Of a stretch of DNA of 64,000 nucleotides, positions 28,696 to 40,462 are shown piece after piece. Where the stretch lies: assembly GCF_019222765.1 (NCBI RefSeq), contig NZ_CP078145.1, forward strand, positions 8,432,001-8,496,000, in the 5' to 3' direction. Position 1 is the stretch's first letter, and every line of letters begins with the position of its first letter. The notes beneath the pieces are model-generated. The model was not told the DNA's origin and did no database searches. It worked only from the letters and a program-made list of their open reading frames with translations. This DNA comes from Nocardia iowensis. GTDB taxonomy: Bacteria > Actinomycetota > Actinomycetes > Mycobacteriales > Mycobacteriaceae. The position numbers and the translations under genes were made by a program.

Positions 28696-29789
28696 CGAAC
28701 TCCTCCTGCGGATGACAAAGGCGACGGCGGGTGCGCCGTCGAAAAACGTTGCGGGTCGGCGAGTTCCGCCTCGGGCAACGGGGTACCGGCGAGCTGGGCG
28801 AGCACCGCGTCCACGGTGAGCGGCATGGTCAGCATGCCGTTGCGGCCGTGGCCGGTGGCCGCGACGACCCGGTCGCTCAGCCTGCCGAGCAAGGGCAGGT
28901 TGTCCGGGGTGCCTGGGCGCGCGCCCGCGCTCGCCTCGGCCAGCTCGTATTCGCCGATGCCGGGGAATATCGCCTCGGCGTCGGCGATCAGGTCACGAAC
29001 ACCGGCGACGGTCACCGCGGTGTCGAAACCCGCCTCGTATTGTGTTGCGCCGACCACGATTCCGTCGGCGCGCGGCACCAGGTAGACCGCCCGGCCGTGC
29101 ACCCGGGCCCGAATGACACGGTGTGGCGCGGGGGCCACGCCAGGGCGGTGGCGCAGGCGCAGGATCTCGCCCTTGATCGGACGAACCGGCAATTCGGGCC
29201 ACAGCCGAGCGGAGGCCGCACCCGCGGCGAGGACGATCTGATCGTGCGGGAGGGTGTCCAGCGCGTCGACGGATTCGGCGCGGATTCGCACTCCGGCCGC
29301 CTCGGCTGCCTGGCGCAGGGCGGTGACCAAACGCCGGTTGTCGATGGCGGGCTCGCCGGGCGCGTGCAGTCCGGCCCGCACGGTGCGCGCGAGGTTCGGT
29401 TCCAACGCGCGGACACCGGCACGATCCAGGACTTGGAGCTCATGACCGCGGCCACCGGCCCATTCGGCGACCGTGCGCAGGTCGGCCACGTCGGCCGAGT
29501 CCAGCGCGACGGTGAGCGTCGCGTCCGCCACGAAGACCGATACCCCGGTGGCGGTGTCGATCCGCGCGGCGAACTCCGGCCAGCGGGCCAGCGAGGCGGC
29601 GCCGAACTCGAGCACCCGGTCCTCCCCCGGCCAGCCCTCGGAGAACGGGGCGAGCATGCCACCGGCCACCCAGGATGCGCCGGAGCCGTCGGCCGGGTCG
29701 TAGAGAGTGACCGACCAGCCCGCCTCGGCGGCCCGCCAGGCCACGCCGAGCCCGATGACGCCGCCACCTACGACGGCCAGCGTCCGCAT
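28692..29789 (-). CDS. thiO: Glycine oxidase
   Basis: 365-residue FAD-dependent DAAO-family oxidase that converts glycine to the imine used by ThiG. The N-terminal FAD motif is VVGGGVIGLGVAWRAAEAG, followed by ASWVAGGMLAPFSE, and near the C-terminus GARPGTPDNLPLLGR and ATGHGRNGMLT. The ATG has AGGTGG about six bases upstream. First gene of thiOSG, divergent from thiE with 269 bp of repeat-containing sequence between; no TPP riboswitch is recognisable there. Confidence 0.95.
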
Positions 29790-29805
29790 CCTGTTCCACC
29801 TGCCT

Positions 29806-29842
29806 CTGTGTCCGATCGGCGGCGCTCACGGGCCCTTCGTGG
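29806..29842 (+). repeat. Degenerate 'GGCGGCG..CCCTTCGTGG' repeat, copy 1
   Basis: A 37-bp unit, CTGTGTCCGATCGGCGGCG followed by CTCACGGGCCCTTCGTGG. It shares about 28 positions with copy 2 at 29941-29977, and more loosely with 62951-62983. It lies in the thiO leader. Confidence 0.6.
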
Positions 29843-29882
29843 TCCACGTTTCGCTACCGCCGGGGCGTCGCGCCCGCCGCCG

Positions 29883-29908
29883 GGTCCGGCGGCGTTCGCG
29901 GGTCCCGT
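29883..29908 (+). repeat. Partial copy of the same repeat
   Basis: GTCCGGCGGCGTTCGCGGGT followed by CCCGT repeats the central part of copies 1-3, best matching the copy near purA (GGCGGCGTTCGCGAGCCC). Confidence 0.4.
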
Positions 29909-29940
29909 ATTACCCGTCTACCGACCCGTCGCGCACACCG

Positions 29941-29977
29941 CTGTGTTCGATCAATGGCGTTCGGGGTCCCTTCGTGG
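29941..29977 (+). repeat. Degenerate repeat, copy 2 (upstream of thiE)
   Basis: CTGTGTTCGATCAATGGCG followed by TTCGGGGTCCCTTCGTGG, 135 bp downstream of copy 1 in the same orientation, in the thiO/thiE divergent region. Confidence 0.6.
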
Positions 29978-30045
29978 TGACCCAGCGCGACCGCCTGTCG
30001 GGTCCGGCGTTCGCACCGCCGTTCGCATCCCCACGGTAGCGCGGC

Positions 30046-30058
30046 TACGGTCGAAGGC
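30046..30058 (+). promoter_or_regulatory. Probable leaderless promoter -10 element (thiE)
   Basis: TACGGT (30046-30051) is followed by seven bases and then the GTG start of thiE. With no Shine-Dalgarno sequence, a leaderless thiE mRNA is likely, which would leave no room for a riboswitch. Confidence 0.5.
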
Positions 30059-30757
30059 GTGCAACCCTCCCACCCCAATCGCCCCGCATCACCCCGGGAA
30101 CGCTTGGCCACCGCTCGGCTCTATCTCTGCACCGACGCCCGACGGGAAAAGGGCGATCTCGCCAAGTTCGCCGAAGCGGCACTCGCGGGTGGGGTCGACA
30201 TCATCCAGCTCAGGGACAAGGGTTCGCCCGGTGAGGCGAAATTCGGCCCGCTCGAAGCGCGCGCCGAGCTCGGCGCCCTCGCCGAGTTGAAGGCGGCGGC
30301 CCGCAGGCATGGTGCGCTGTTCGCGGTGAACGACCGCGCCGATATCGCGCTCGCCGCGGGCGCCGACATGCTGCACCTCGGCCAGGGCGATCTGCCGCCC
30401 TGGTACGCGCGCCGCATTCTCGGACCCGACGTGGTGATCGGACGGTCCACGCACAACCGCGCGCAAGCCGGACTCGCGGCGATCGACGAACACATCGACT
30501 ACTTCTGCACCGGCCCGGTGTACGCGACCCCGACCAAGCCGGGACGCCAAGCCGCGGGAATCGAGCTGGTGCGCTCCACCTCCGACGCACATCCGACCCG
30601 GCCGTGGTTCGCGATCGGCGGGATCGACGCGGACAACCTGCCGGAGGTGCTCGCGGCGGGTGCGGACCGCATCGTCGTGGTGCGGGCGATCACCGAGGCA
30701 CGCGACCCGGAAGCTGCCGCACGGCAGCTCAAGACGGCGCTGCTGGAGAACGCCTAG
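30059..30757 (+). CDS. thiE: Thiamine-phosphate synthase
   Basis: 232-residue TIM-barrel enzyme joining HMP-PP and thiazole phosphate. [21 protein letters not shown] N-terminus (here [20 protein letters not shown]), [52 protein letters not shown] and [20 protein letters not shown] are canonical ThiE motifs. GTG 30059 is the start by promoter spacing. It is divergent from thiOSG and convergent with the Nudix gene (19 bp apart). In M. tuberculosis the same neighbours occur (Rv0414c-Rv0417, from memory). Confidence 0.96.
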   Translation: MQPSHPNRPASPRERLATARLYLCTDARREKGDLAKFAEAALAGGVDIIQLRDKGSPGEAKFGPLEARAELGALAELKAAARRHGALFAVNDRADIALAAGADMLHLGQGDLPPWYARRILGPDVVIGRSTHNRAQAGLAAIDEHIDYFCTGPVYATPTKPGRQAAGIELVRSTSDAHPTRPWFAIGGIDADNLPEVLAAGADRIVVVRAITEARDPEAAARQLKTALLENA

Positions 30758-30776
30758 GTCCCTGGGTGCAGGGGCG

Positions 30777-31478
30777 TCAGGAGAGGACTTGGCCGCGGGT
30801 AAGCGAGAGCACGGTGCCGACCTCTGTCACGGTGTCCGGTCGCGCGGCTTGCGGCATCGCCTCCTGGTTCGCCACGGAATCGATGATTTCGGCGTAGGCG
30901 CCCGGACCGTTGGGATCGGCATGCAGCCAGAAGAAACCCTGGTCGGCAAGGTCTACGGTGCGTGGGAGCGCGGCGGCGACAGCCTGATCCGCCGCGAGTC
31001 CGTCGAGGCAGATCCGGGCAGGGGCGGCACGCAATGCGGGCCAGGCGACGGCGAAGCCGGGGTGCAGCAGCCGGGCGTCGACCTCGTCCTCCGGAATCCA
31101 GGCGAGCTCGGCGCTCTCCCGGTTCCGATTGGTCGGCAGCGCCGTCACGGCATCGGCGATCACCGTGGTGTAGGTCCAGCCGCTGGACGCGGACGCGGTC
31201 ACGCGCTCGCTGCGTACCCGCACATCGGCGGGATTGATGCCCGCCTCCTCCCACGCCTCGCGCACCGCGGCGTGCACCGGGGTCTCGTGGCTGTCGCGGG
31301 CGCCACCGGGCAGCGCCCAGGTGCCGCCCTGATGACTCCACGCCGCGCGATGCTGCATGAGCACCGCCGATCCGCCGCCCGCGAGTGGGGCGCGCAGCAG
31401 CAGTCCGGCCGCGCCGAAGCGGCCCCAATGCCGCATTCCGTCGGGATCGCGCGACCACCCGTCACCGTCACCACGCAT
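30777..31478 (-). CDS. Nudix hydrolase (MutT3-like)
   Basis: About 233 residues. The Nudix box G-x5-E-x7-REUxEExGU is complete: GGARDSHETPVHAAVREAWE then EAGI. It hydrolyses nucleoside-diphosphate-linked compounds; the syntenic M. tuberculosis gene is mutT3 (Rv0413, from memory), with 8-oxo-dGTP diphosphatase proposed. ATG 31478 has AGGA eleven bases upstream; in-frame ATGs at 31496 and 31517 are alternatives. It is divergent from the glnX gene. Confidence 0.88.
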   Translation of the reverse strand: MRGDGDGWSRDPDGMRHWGRFGAAGLLLRAPLAGGGSAVLMQHRAAWSHQGGTWALPGGARDSHETPVHAAVREAWEEAGINPADVRVRSERVTASASSGWTYTTVIADAVTALPTNRNRESAELAWIPEDEVDARLLHPGFAVAWPALRAAPARICLDGLAADQAVAAALPRTVDLADQGFFWLHADPNGPGAYAEIIDSVANQEAMPQAARPDTVTEVGTVLSLTRGQVLS

Positions 31479-31659
31479 CTGATACCCAATCCTCATCCAG
31501 CCGTCTGGGTGCCCCACCCTGCTGCCAAGCAGGGGTATTTCACACGCCGCGGCACCGCTACGACCACAATAAACTCCGCGACAGCAGACGCCGAGCGATC
31601 AATTGTCCGGTCGGCACGTCGAGAAATCCGCGAATGCGGCCCAGACTGGGGAGGTGGAC

Positions 31660-33048
31660 ATGGCTCGGATCGAGCAGGCGACGGCAGTACTTCGGCCGTC
31701 GTCCAGCGCCGGGCCGGCCAGCCGGGACAGCCCGGGAGCGCTACGGGTCGCGACCCTGCGGGAGCAGTTCGACCCGGCCCGGGTGCGCTTGTTCGCCAGG
31801 TCCTCGCCTGGCCGGTTGATCGCGATCGGGCTGCTGCTCATCGGGTTGTGCGTGGCCGCGGGCTGGGTGACCGGTGCGACGGTGAGCGATCGGCAGCAGA
31901 CCTTGGATGTGCTGCTCGACGACACCGAGCCGGACGCGTACTCCGCGCATCGCCTCTATACCTCGCTGTCCATCGCGGACGCCGCGGCGAGTACCGCGTT
32001 CATCGCGGGCGGGCTGGAGCCGCAGGCGGTGCGCGATCGCTACAGCCAGGCCGTCGGCGAGGCCGCCGCGGAGCTGGTGGCGCAGACCGGACGCGCCTCC
32101 GGAACCGCACCCAGCGGGGCCGACAACACGGACACCCAACTGCGCACCGGAATTGCCACAAGTTTGCCCGTGTACACAGGGGTGGTGGAGACCGCGCGCG
32201 CGAACAACCGGATCGGATATCCGGTGGGCGCCGCGTACTTGAGTGAAGCGTCCAACCAGATGCAGACCACCGTGCTGCCGATGGCCGAGGAACTGCAGAA
32301 CCGCCGGTCCGAGGCAGTGACCGCGGCGCAGCGCAACCACGTCCGACCGCCGTGGACCGCCATCGTGCTGCTGATTCTCACGCTGACCGCACTGGTGTGG
32401 GCACAGCTCGACCTGGCGCGGCGCTGGCGCCGGGTACTCAATCCCGGGCTGCTGCTCGCCTCGGCGGCCGTGCTGATCCTGTTGGCGTGGACCGTGGTCG
32501 CGGGTTCGGTGTCGGCCACCTCGATGACGCGCGGCCGCGACGACGGCGCGGTGCCCGCCTCCCGGTTGACCGAGAGCCGGATCTTGGCGCAGCAGGCACG
32601 TTCGGCGGAAACCCTGAAGCTGGTCAGCCGGGACGCGACCGGCGACTACGACCGGACCTACGACGCGAACATCGCCCGCCTCGCCGATCTGCTCGGCGGC
32701 TATCCGAGTGCCGCGCCCGCCGCCGACGAGGTGCGCAATGCCGTTCCGGCACTTGCCCGTTGGCGGGTCGCGCATCAGCGGATGAACGACACGCTGGCCA
32801 GTGGCGATTTCAACGGTGCGGCGACGGTGGCGACCGGGCCGGGGCCCGCGGACGTCGCGGCACAGGTGGACGCGCTGGACAAGGCGCTCGAGCAGGGGAT
32901 CAACGAGACGCGGCATACCTTGCGGGACAACATTTCCCGGGCCACCCAGGTGCTCGACTTCATGGGGCCCGGCGCGCTGGTGCTCGGCATCGTCGCCGCG
33001 GCCTGCATCGGGCTCGGGCTATGGCCCCGACTGCGGGAGTACCGATGA
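31660..33048 (+). CDS. glnX: GlnX-like membrane sensor protein
   Basis: 462 residues with four predicted membrane helices: about 50-73 (LIAIGLLLIGLCVAAGW), two near the middle (TAIVLLILTLTALVWA and LLLASAAVLILLAWTVVAG) and one near the C-terminus (ALVLGIVAAACIGLGLW). Helical extracytoplasmic segments lie between them, like a chemoreceptor-type sensor domain. ATG 31660 follows GGGGAGG. The following gene overlaps by 4 bp and encodes the GlnH lipoprotein, then PknG. In M. tuberculosis GlnX passes the aspartate/glutamate signal from GlnH to PknG, controlling TCA flux. Function assigned by synteny and topology. Confidence 0.88.
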   Translation: MARIEQATAVLRPSSSAGPASRDSPGALRVATLREQFDPARVRLFARSSPGRLIAIGLLLIGLCVAAGWVTGATVSDRQQTLDVLLDDTEPDAYSAHRLYTSLSIADAAASTAFIAGGLEPQAVRDRYSQAVGEAAAELVAQTGRASGTAPSGADNTDTQLRTGIATSLPVYTGVVETARANNRIGYPVGAAYLSEASNQMQTTVLPMAEELQNRRSEAVTAAQRNHVRPPWTAIVLLILTLTALVWAQLDLARRWRRVLNPGLLLASAAVLILLAWTVVAGSVSATSMTRGRDDGAVPASRLTESRILAQQARSAETLKLVSRDATGDYDRTYDANIARLADLLGGYPSAAPAADEVRNAVPALARWRVAHQRMNDTLASGDFNGAATVATGPGPADVAAQVDALDKALEQGINETRHTLRDNISRATQVLDFMGPGALVLGIVAAACIGLGLWPRLREYR

Positions 33049-34025
33049 GATCCAGGCGTGGCGTCGTGGCGGTGATGCTCACCGCTGCCGCACTCGTCGG
33101 TGGCTGTACGCACGAAGCGCCGCCGCCGATGCCGACCAAGACGGCGAAGTATACCGAACCGCCGCTGCCCGCCAAAGCCGTTCCTGTGCTGACGGATTCA
33201 CCAATTCCGGCACCCGGCCCCCAGCCGTGCGGCGACCCAACGGCCAGCCTGCGCCCGACCGGCGCTGGCGCCTCGGCACACGGTCCGACCATCGACGCCA
33301 TCCGCGCCCGCGGCCGGCTGCTGGTCGGGTTGGACGCAGGCAGCAACCTGTTCAGCTTCCGTGACCCGGTCAGCGGCGCCATTGTCGGCTTCGATGCCGA
33401 TATCGCCAGGGAGATCGCCCGCGACCTGCTCGGCAGTCCGGACCTGATCGAATATCGCAGTCTCGGCTCGGCCGACCGGGAACACGCGCTGCAGAACCGC
33501 ATCGTGGACATCGTCGCGAAGACCATGACCATCACCTGCGAACGGCGGCAGAAGGTGACCTTCTCCACCGTGTACCTGCGGTCCAACCAGCGGGTGCTCG
33601 CGATGAAGAACTCCGGCATCAACGGCATCGCCGACCTGGCGGGCAAGCGGGTGTGCGTGGTGCGTGGCACCACCTCGCTGGACCACATCCGGCACGACCA
33701 GCCCGCCGCGACCGTGCTCACCGTGCCGACCTGGGCCGACTGCCTCGTCGTGCTGCAGCAGCGGCAGGTCGACGCGGTGAGTACCGACGACTCCATCCTG
33801 GCCGGGCTGGCCGCGCAGGACCCCTACACCCAGGTGGTCGGCGAGAGCATCAGCGTCGAGCCGTATGGCATCGGCATCCCCAAGGGCGACGACGACATGG
33901 TGCGGTTCGTGAACGGCACCCTGGAACGCATCCGCAACGACGGCACCTGGGACCGCATTCACCGCCAGTGGCTGACTGTTCTCGGCCCGTCACCCGGCCC
34001 GCCCGCACCGAATTATCTGGACTGA
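33045..34025 (+). CDS. glnH: GlnH-like solute-binding lipoprotein
   Basis: 326 residues. A lipoprotein signal peptide ends at the lipobox LVGG-C21, so the protein is anchored outside the membrane. After a proline-rich linker (about 25-70) comes a type 3 periplasmic binding domain: LLVGLDAGSNLFSFRDPVSG, IVGFDADIAREIARDLLG, VDIVAKTMTITCERR, GKRVCVVRGTTSLDHI. Such domains bind acidic or amide amino acids. There is no ABC permease gene next to it, and it is coupled to glnX (ATGA overlap) and 6 bp from pknG, so it is a sensor rather than an uptake protein. Confidence 0.93.
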   Translation: MRSRRGVVAVMLTAAALVGGCTHEAPPPMPTKTAKYTEPPLPAKAVPVLTDSPIPAPGPQPCGDPTASLRPTGAGASAHGPTIDAIRARGRLLVGLDAGSNLFSFRDPVSGAIVGFDADIAREIARDLLGSPDLIEYRSLGSADREHALQNRIVDIVAKTMTITCERRQKVTFSTVYLRSNQRVLAMKNSGINGIADLAGKRVCVVRGTTSLDHIRHDQPAATVLTVPTWADCLVVLQQRQVDAVSTDDSILAGLAAQDPYTQVVGESISVEPYGIGIPKGDDDMVRFVNGTLERIRNDGTWDRIHRQWLTVLGPSPGPPAPNYLD

Positions 34026-36374
<2,349 letters not shown>

Positions 36375-36378
36375 GGGT

Positions 36379-37590
36379 TCAGGCGGTTTCCGCGACCTGG
36401 TGGGCGGCGCGGGCGATGGCGAGTTCTTCGTTGGTCGGCACGACCAGGACGGCTACCTCGGCATCTGGTGGCGAAATGCGGCGGGCGGTGCGGTCTTTGG
36501 CGGTGTTGGTGGTGGGGTCGACCTCGATGCCGAAGGGGGACAGGTTGGCCAGGGCGTCGGCTCTGACCTGGGGGCTGTTTTCGCCGACGCCTGCGGTGAA
36601 GGTGATGGCGTCGACGCCGCCCAGGTCGATCAGGTAGGCGCCGAGGTAGCGGCGCAGGCGGTGGATGTAGACGTTGTAGGCGAGTTCGGCTGCGGCGTCG
36701 CCGGTTTCGATGAGGCGCTGGAGTTCGCGGAAATCGTTCACGCCGGAGAGGCCCTTGATGCCGGAGTCCCGGTTCAGCAGGGTGTCGACCTGGTCGATGC
36801 TCAGGTGCGCCGAGCGCATCAGGTGCGCGATGATGCCGGGGTCGAGATCGCCGGACCTGGTGCCCATCACCAAGCCCTCCAATGGGGTCAGTCCCATGGT
36901 GGTGTCGATCGGCTGACCGCCGCGGATCGCCGAGGCCGAGGCGCCGTTACCCAGGTGGAAGATGATCTGATTCAGGTCCGCCGGGTCGCGGCCGAGCAGT
37001 TCGGCGACCTGGCCGGACACGTATTCGTGCGAGGTGCCGTGGAAGCCGTATTTCCGAATCCCATGGGCGGCGGCGACTTTCGCATCGATGGCGTAGGTCT
37101 TGGCGGCGTCGGGCAGGCCGTGGAAGAAGGCGGTGTCGAACACCGCTACCTGCGGGACGTCGGGCAGCAGTTCGCGGGCGCTTTCGATGCCCGCCACATT
37201 CGCCGGATTATGCAGGGGGGCAAGGGATGACAGGTCGGCGATCGCGGCGACGACGTCGTCATCGATCAGGGTGGGCCGATAGAACACCTCACCGCCGTGC
37301 ACCACACGGTGCCCGACCGCACGGACGCCGGCGTCGGCCAGATCGTGTCCGGTCTCGGCGAACGTATCGAAGACCAGCCGCAGCCCGGCCGTGTGATCGG
37401 CGATGGCGGCGCGATGCTCGGTGGTCTTGCCGTCGGCGCGATGCTCGATCCCGCCGTTCTCCTCACCGATCCGCTCCACCATGCCGGAGGCGGTCACCGC
37501 GCCCGACTCGGGGTCCAGGAGTTGGTACTTGATGGACGACGAGCCGGAATTGATCACCAGCACCAGGTCGTCGGCAGTTTCACGCATCAC
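36379..37590 (-). CDS. ackA: Acetate kinase
   Basis: 403-residue ASKHA-fold kinase converting acetyl phosphate + ADP to acetate + [84 protein letters not shown] and [17 protein letters not shown] are all present. A second ATG three bases on (37587) could be used. It lies 98 bp after pta in the same direction, forming the pta-ackA acetate overflow/assimilation pair, and is convergent with pknG. Confidence 0.97.
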   Translation of the reverse strand: MMRETADDLVLVINSGSSSIKYQLLDPESGAVTASGMVERIGEENGGIEHRADGKTTEHRAAIADHTAGLRLVFDTFAETGHDLADAGVRAVGHRVVHGGEVFYRPTLIDDDVVAAIADLSSLAPLHNPANVAGIESARELLPDVPQVAVFDTAFFHGLPDAAKTYAIDAKVAAAHGIRKYGFHGTSHEYVSGQVAELLGRDPADLNQIIFHLGNGASASAIRGGQPIDTTMGLTPLEGLVMGTRSGDLDPGIIAHLMRSAHLSIDQVDTLLNRDSGIKGLSGVNDFRELQRLIETGDAAAELAYNVYIHRLRRYLGAYLIDLGGVDAITFTAGVGENSPQVRADALANLSPFGIEVDPTTNTAKDRTARRISPPDAEVAVLVVPTNEELAIARAAHQVAETA

Positions 37591-37688
37591 GCCTCCTGTG
37601 TCTTCCGGGACACCCGCACTCCCTCAGCAACCACGGTCGCGGGTCGCCTGTTCCGCGTCGAGCCCCAGCTGTGTCCCGAAAGACACCG

Positions 37689-39761
37689 TCACTCGCCCTG
37701 CGCCTGGATCGCCGTGATCGCCACAGTATTGACGATGTCGGCGACCAACGCCCCACGGGAAAGATCGTTGACCGGCTTGCGCAAGCCCTGCAACACCGGA
37801 CCGATCGCGATCGCCCCCGCGCTGCGCTGCACCGCCTTGTAGGTGTTGTTACCGGTATTGAGGTCCGGAAACACGAATACCGTTGCGCGACCGGCCACTT
37901 CGGAATCCGGCAGCTTGGTGGTGGCCACGGTCGGCTCGATCGCCGCGTCGTATTGAATCGGGCCCTCCACCGGCAGCTTCGGCGCCCGCTCGCGAACCAG
38001 CTTGGTCGCCACCCGCACCTTGTCCACGTCCGCGCCGGTGCCGGATTCGCCGGTCGAGTAGGACAGCATGGCGATCCGCGGCTCGATGCCGAACCGGGCG
38101 GCCGTGCCCGCCGAGGAGATCGCGATATCGGCCAGTTGCTCCGACGTCGGGTCGGGGACCACCGCACAGTCGCCGTAGGCGAGCACCCGGTCGGCCAGAC
38201 ACATGAGGAACACGCTGGAAACGGTGGACACCCCCGGCACCGTCTTGATGATCTCGAACGAGGGCCGGATGGTGTGCGCCGTGGTGTGCGCTGCACCCGA
38301 CACCATGCCGTCGGCAATCCCCTTGTAGACCATCATTGTGCCGAAATACGAGATGTCGGACATGGTTTCGCGGGCACGCTCGACGGTCATGCCCTTGTGC
38401 TTGCGCAGCTCGGTGTACTCCTTGGCGAACTCGTCCAGGTGGCCGGAGGTGCGCGGATCGAGCACCTGCGCGGCGGAGATGTCGACGCCGAGTTCGGCGG
38501 CGCGAGCCCGGACCGACTGCTCGTCACCGAGGATCACCAGGTCGGCGATCTTGCGTTGCAGCACCCGGCCCGCCGCGCGCAGGATGCGGTCGTCGTCGCC
38601 CTCGGGCAGCACGATGCGTTTGCGGTCGGCCCTGGCGCGTTCGATGAGCTGGTATTCGAACATCTGCGGGGTCACCACGGTGGTGAGCGGAACTTCGATG
38701 CGCCGCAACAACTCCGCGGCGTCGACGTGCTCCTCCATCAGCGCGAGTGCCGTATCGACCTTGCGCGGGCTGCCCGCCGACATCCGGCCACGGGTGCGGT
38801 ATGCGGCACTGGCGGTGTCGTAGGTACCGAGTTCGGTGGTGAGAATGGGCAGCTTCGGCTTCAGGCCGGTCATCAGCCGCGCCACCGCGGGATGCGGCTT
38901 CATGCCGCCGTTCATGATGATGCCGGACAACGACGGAAAGCCTTCGGCCTCATGGGCGTTCACGACGCTGAGCAATACGTCGGAGCGGTCGCCCGGCGCG
39001 ATCACCACGACGCCGTCGACCAGCCGCTCCAGAATGTGCTCGGCCGTCATGCCGCCGACCATGATCTTCAGCGCCTCGCGCTGCAGCAATTCCGGGTCGC
39101 CGCTGTACATTTCGCCGTCGATGGCGCTACACAGCTCGGCCATGGTGGGCGAGATCAGCAGCGGTACCTCGGGCAGCGTCCACGAGGGCACCGGGAATTT
39201 CCGCAACGCGGAACCGATCTCGTCGAGCTTGCCCGGATCGCAACGGTTGGCGATGATCGCGACCAGTTGCGCGTGCTCGAGGGCGAGTTCGCTCGCACAC
39301 AGTTCGGCCAGATGCTTCACCTCGGCCGCGGTGCGACCCGAGCCGCGAACCACCAGCAGCACCGGCGCTCCAAGGTTCACCGCGATCCTGGCGTTGAAGC
39401 GGAGTTCGCTGGGGCTGGCGACATCGGTGTAATCACTGCCGACCACCACCACCGCGTCGCATACCTTCGCGACCTCATGGAAACGCATCACGATCTCGCT
39501 GATCGCCGCGTCAGGATCGGCGTGCACCTGCTCGTAGGTGACACCGGTGGCCTGCGCGTAGTCGATGTCGGCGGTGCTGTGCTCGAGCAGCAGCTCGAGG
39601 ATGTAGTCGGGTTCGGTGGTCGACCTGGTGATCGGCCGGAACACACCGACCCGCGCGGTGGTCGCACACAGCATCTGCAGCGCCCCCAGCGCCACCGTCG
39701 ACTTCCCGGTGTCACCCTCGGGCGAGGCGATATACACGGTGGAGGGAGCATGATCGGCCAT
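37689..39761 (-). CDS. pta: Phosphate acetyltransferase (long form)
   Basis: 690 residues in three domains: an N-terminal P-loop dethiobiotin-synthetase-like domain (YIASPEGDTGKSTVALGALQ), a central DRTGG domain, and the C-terminal catalytic PTA domain (RKRIVLPEGDDDRILRAAGR, YFGTMMVYKGIADGMVSGAA, KTVPGVSTVSSVFLM, FPDLNTGNNTYKAVQRSAG). It makes acetyl phosphate from acetyl-CoA. ATG 39761 gives MADHAPSTVYIAS; an upstream extension would not resemble the family. It is divergent from the Ddn-family gene, 184 bp apart. Confidence 0.96.
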   Translation of the reverse strand: MADHAPSTVYIASPEGDTGKSTVALGALQMLCATTARVGVFRPITRSTTEPDYILELLLEHSTADIDYAQATGVTYEQVHADPDAAISEIVMRFHEVAKVCDAVVVVGSDYTDVASPSELRFNARIAVNLGAPVLLVVRGSGRTAAEVKHLAELCASELALEHAQLVAIIANRCDPGKLDEIGSALRKFPVPSWTLPEVPLLISPTMAELCSAIDGEMYSGDPELLQREALKIMVGGMTAEHILERLVDGVVVIAPGDRSDVLLSVVNAHEAEGFPSLSGIIMNGGMKPHPAVARLMTGLKPKLPILTTELGTYDTASAAYRTRGRMSAGSPRKVDTALALMEEHVDAAELLRRIEVPLTTVVTPQMFEYQLIERARADRKRIVLPEGDDDRILRAAGRVLQRKIADLVILGDEQSVRARAAELGVDISAAQVLDPRTSGHLDEFAKEYTELRKHKGMTVERARETMSDISYFGTMMVYKGIADGMVSGAAHTTAHTIRPSFEIIKTVPGVSTVSSVFLMCLADRVLAYGDCAVVPDPTSEQLADIAISSAGTAARFGIEPRIAMLSYSTGESGTGADVDKVRVATKLVRERAPKLPVEGPIQYDAAIEPTVATTKLPDSEVAGRATVFVFPDLNTGNNTYKAVQRSAGAIAIGPVLQGLRKPVNDLSRGALVADIVNTVAITAIQAQGE

Positions 39762-39933
39762 GCCCGAGAGCTTAGTGAACAAGCGGCTACCGGGCTGGCT
39801 CGTCCGCCCCTCCGCGTATTCCGGGCAGACCTGGCGTCGGCGCCGACCGGGTGGGTGCGCGACCGATCCTCGCTGCGTTATCCACGCGCTCACCGGGGAA
39901 AGTCGGCCTGCGACAGGCCCATCGCGGCACCGC

Positions 39934-39945
39934 TATAGTCCGGGC
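39934..39945 (+). promoter_or_regulatory. Probable leaderless promoter -10 element (Ddn-family gene)
   Basis: TATAGT (39934-39939) is an excellent actinobacterial -10 hexamer, ending six bases before the ATG at 39946 with no Shine-Dalgarno sequence between, so the mRNA should start at or next to the start codon. Confidence 0.6.
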
Positions 39946-40452
39946 ATGGCTGAGCAGTTTCCGAACCGGCAGTGGGGTTCGCGCACCAACGTACTGTCCC
40001 GGGTAGCGAACAAATTCGCCGCTACCAAGCCCGGTTCCTGGTGCATTCGCAAGATCACCCCGCTGGACCGCGCCCTGCTCGAGCGCACCGATGCCAAATA
40101 CACCGTGCTCGGCCCGATCGGCGCTCCGGTGATCCTGCTCACCACCATCGGCCGCAAATCCGGTCAGCCGCGCACCCAGCCGCTGCTCTACGTGCACGAC
40201 GGCGACGTGCTCTACGTGATCGGCAGCAACTTCGGTCAGCAACGCCACCCCGCCTGGACCGCGAATCTCCTGGCCAACCCGGACGCGACCGTCGCCATCG
40301 CGGGCCACCGCATCCCGGTCCGCGCCACCCTCGTCGAGCCCGAAGACAAGGACGCGATCTTCGCCCGCTTCGTCGACATCACCGGCGCCTACGCCGCCTA
40401 CCGCGACCGCACCACCCGCGACCTCCGCATCTTCGCCCTCCACCGGGCGTAG
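39946..40452 (+). CDS. Deazaflavin (F420)-dependent nitroreductase family protein
   Basis: 168 residues of the Ddn/split beta-barrel flavin-binding family. Motifs: ILLTTIGRKSGQPRTQPLLY, VIGSNFGQQRHPAWTANLLA and NPDATVAIAGHRIPVRATLV. These proteins bind F420H2 and reduce quinones, aflatoxins or nitro-drugs; some bind other flavins or fatty acids. The F420-reducing enzyme Fgd is encoded 4 kb away, consistent with F420 use. A strong TATAGT -10 precedes the ATG. Confidence 0.9.
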   Translation: MAEQFPNRQWGSRTNVLSRVANKFAATKPGSWCIRKITPLDRALLERTDAKYTVLGPIGAPVILLTTIGRKSGQPRTQPLLYVHDGDVLYVIGSNFGQQRHPAWTANLLANPDATVAIAGHRIPVRATLVEPEDKDAIFARFVDITGAYAAYRDRTTRDLRIFALHRA

Positions 40453-40462
40453 CCGCGCAGAC

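Noticed and set aside
29790..30058. TPP riboswitch in the thiO/thiE divergent region
   Set aside because: No CTGAGA and no conserved ACCTGA..GGATAATGCC-type core on either strand, and thiE looks leaderless. A covariance search would settle it.
37671..39938. A 755-residue open frame antisense to pta
   Set aside because: Composition is Arg/Gly/His-rich as expected for a GC-rich antisense shadow; pta has full domain structure.
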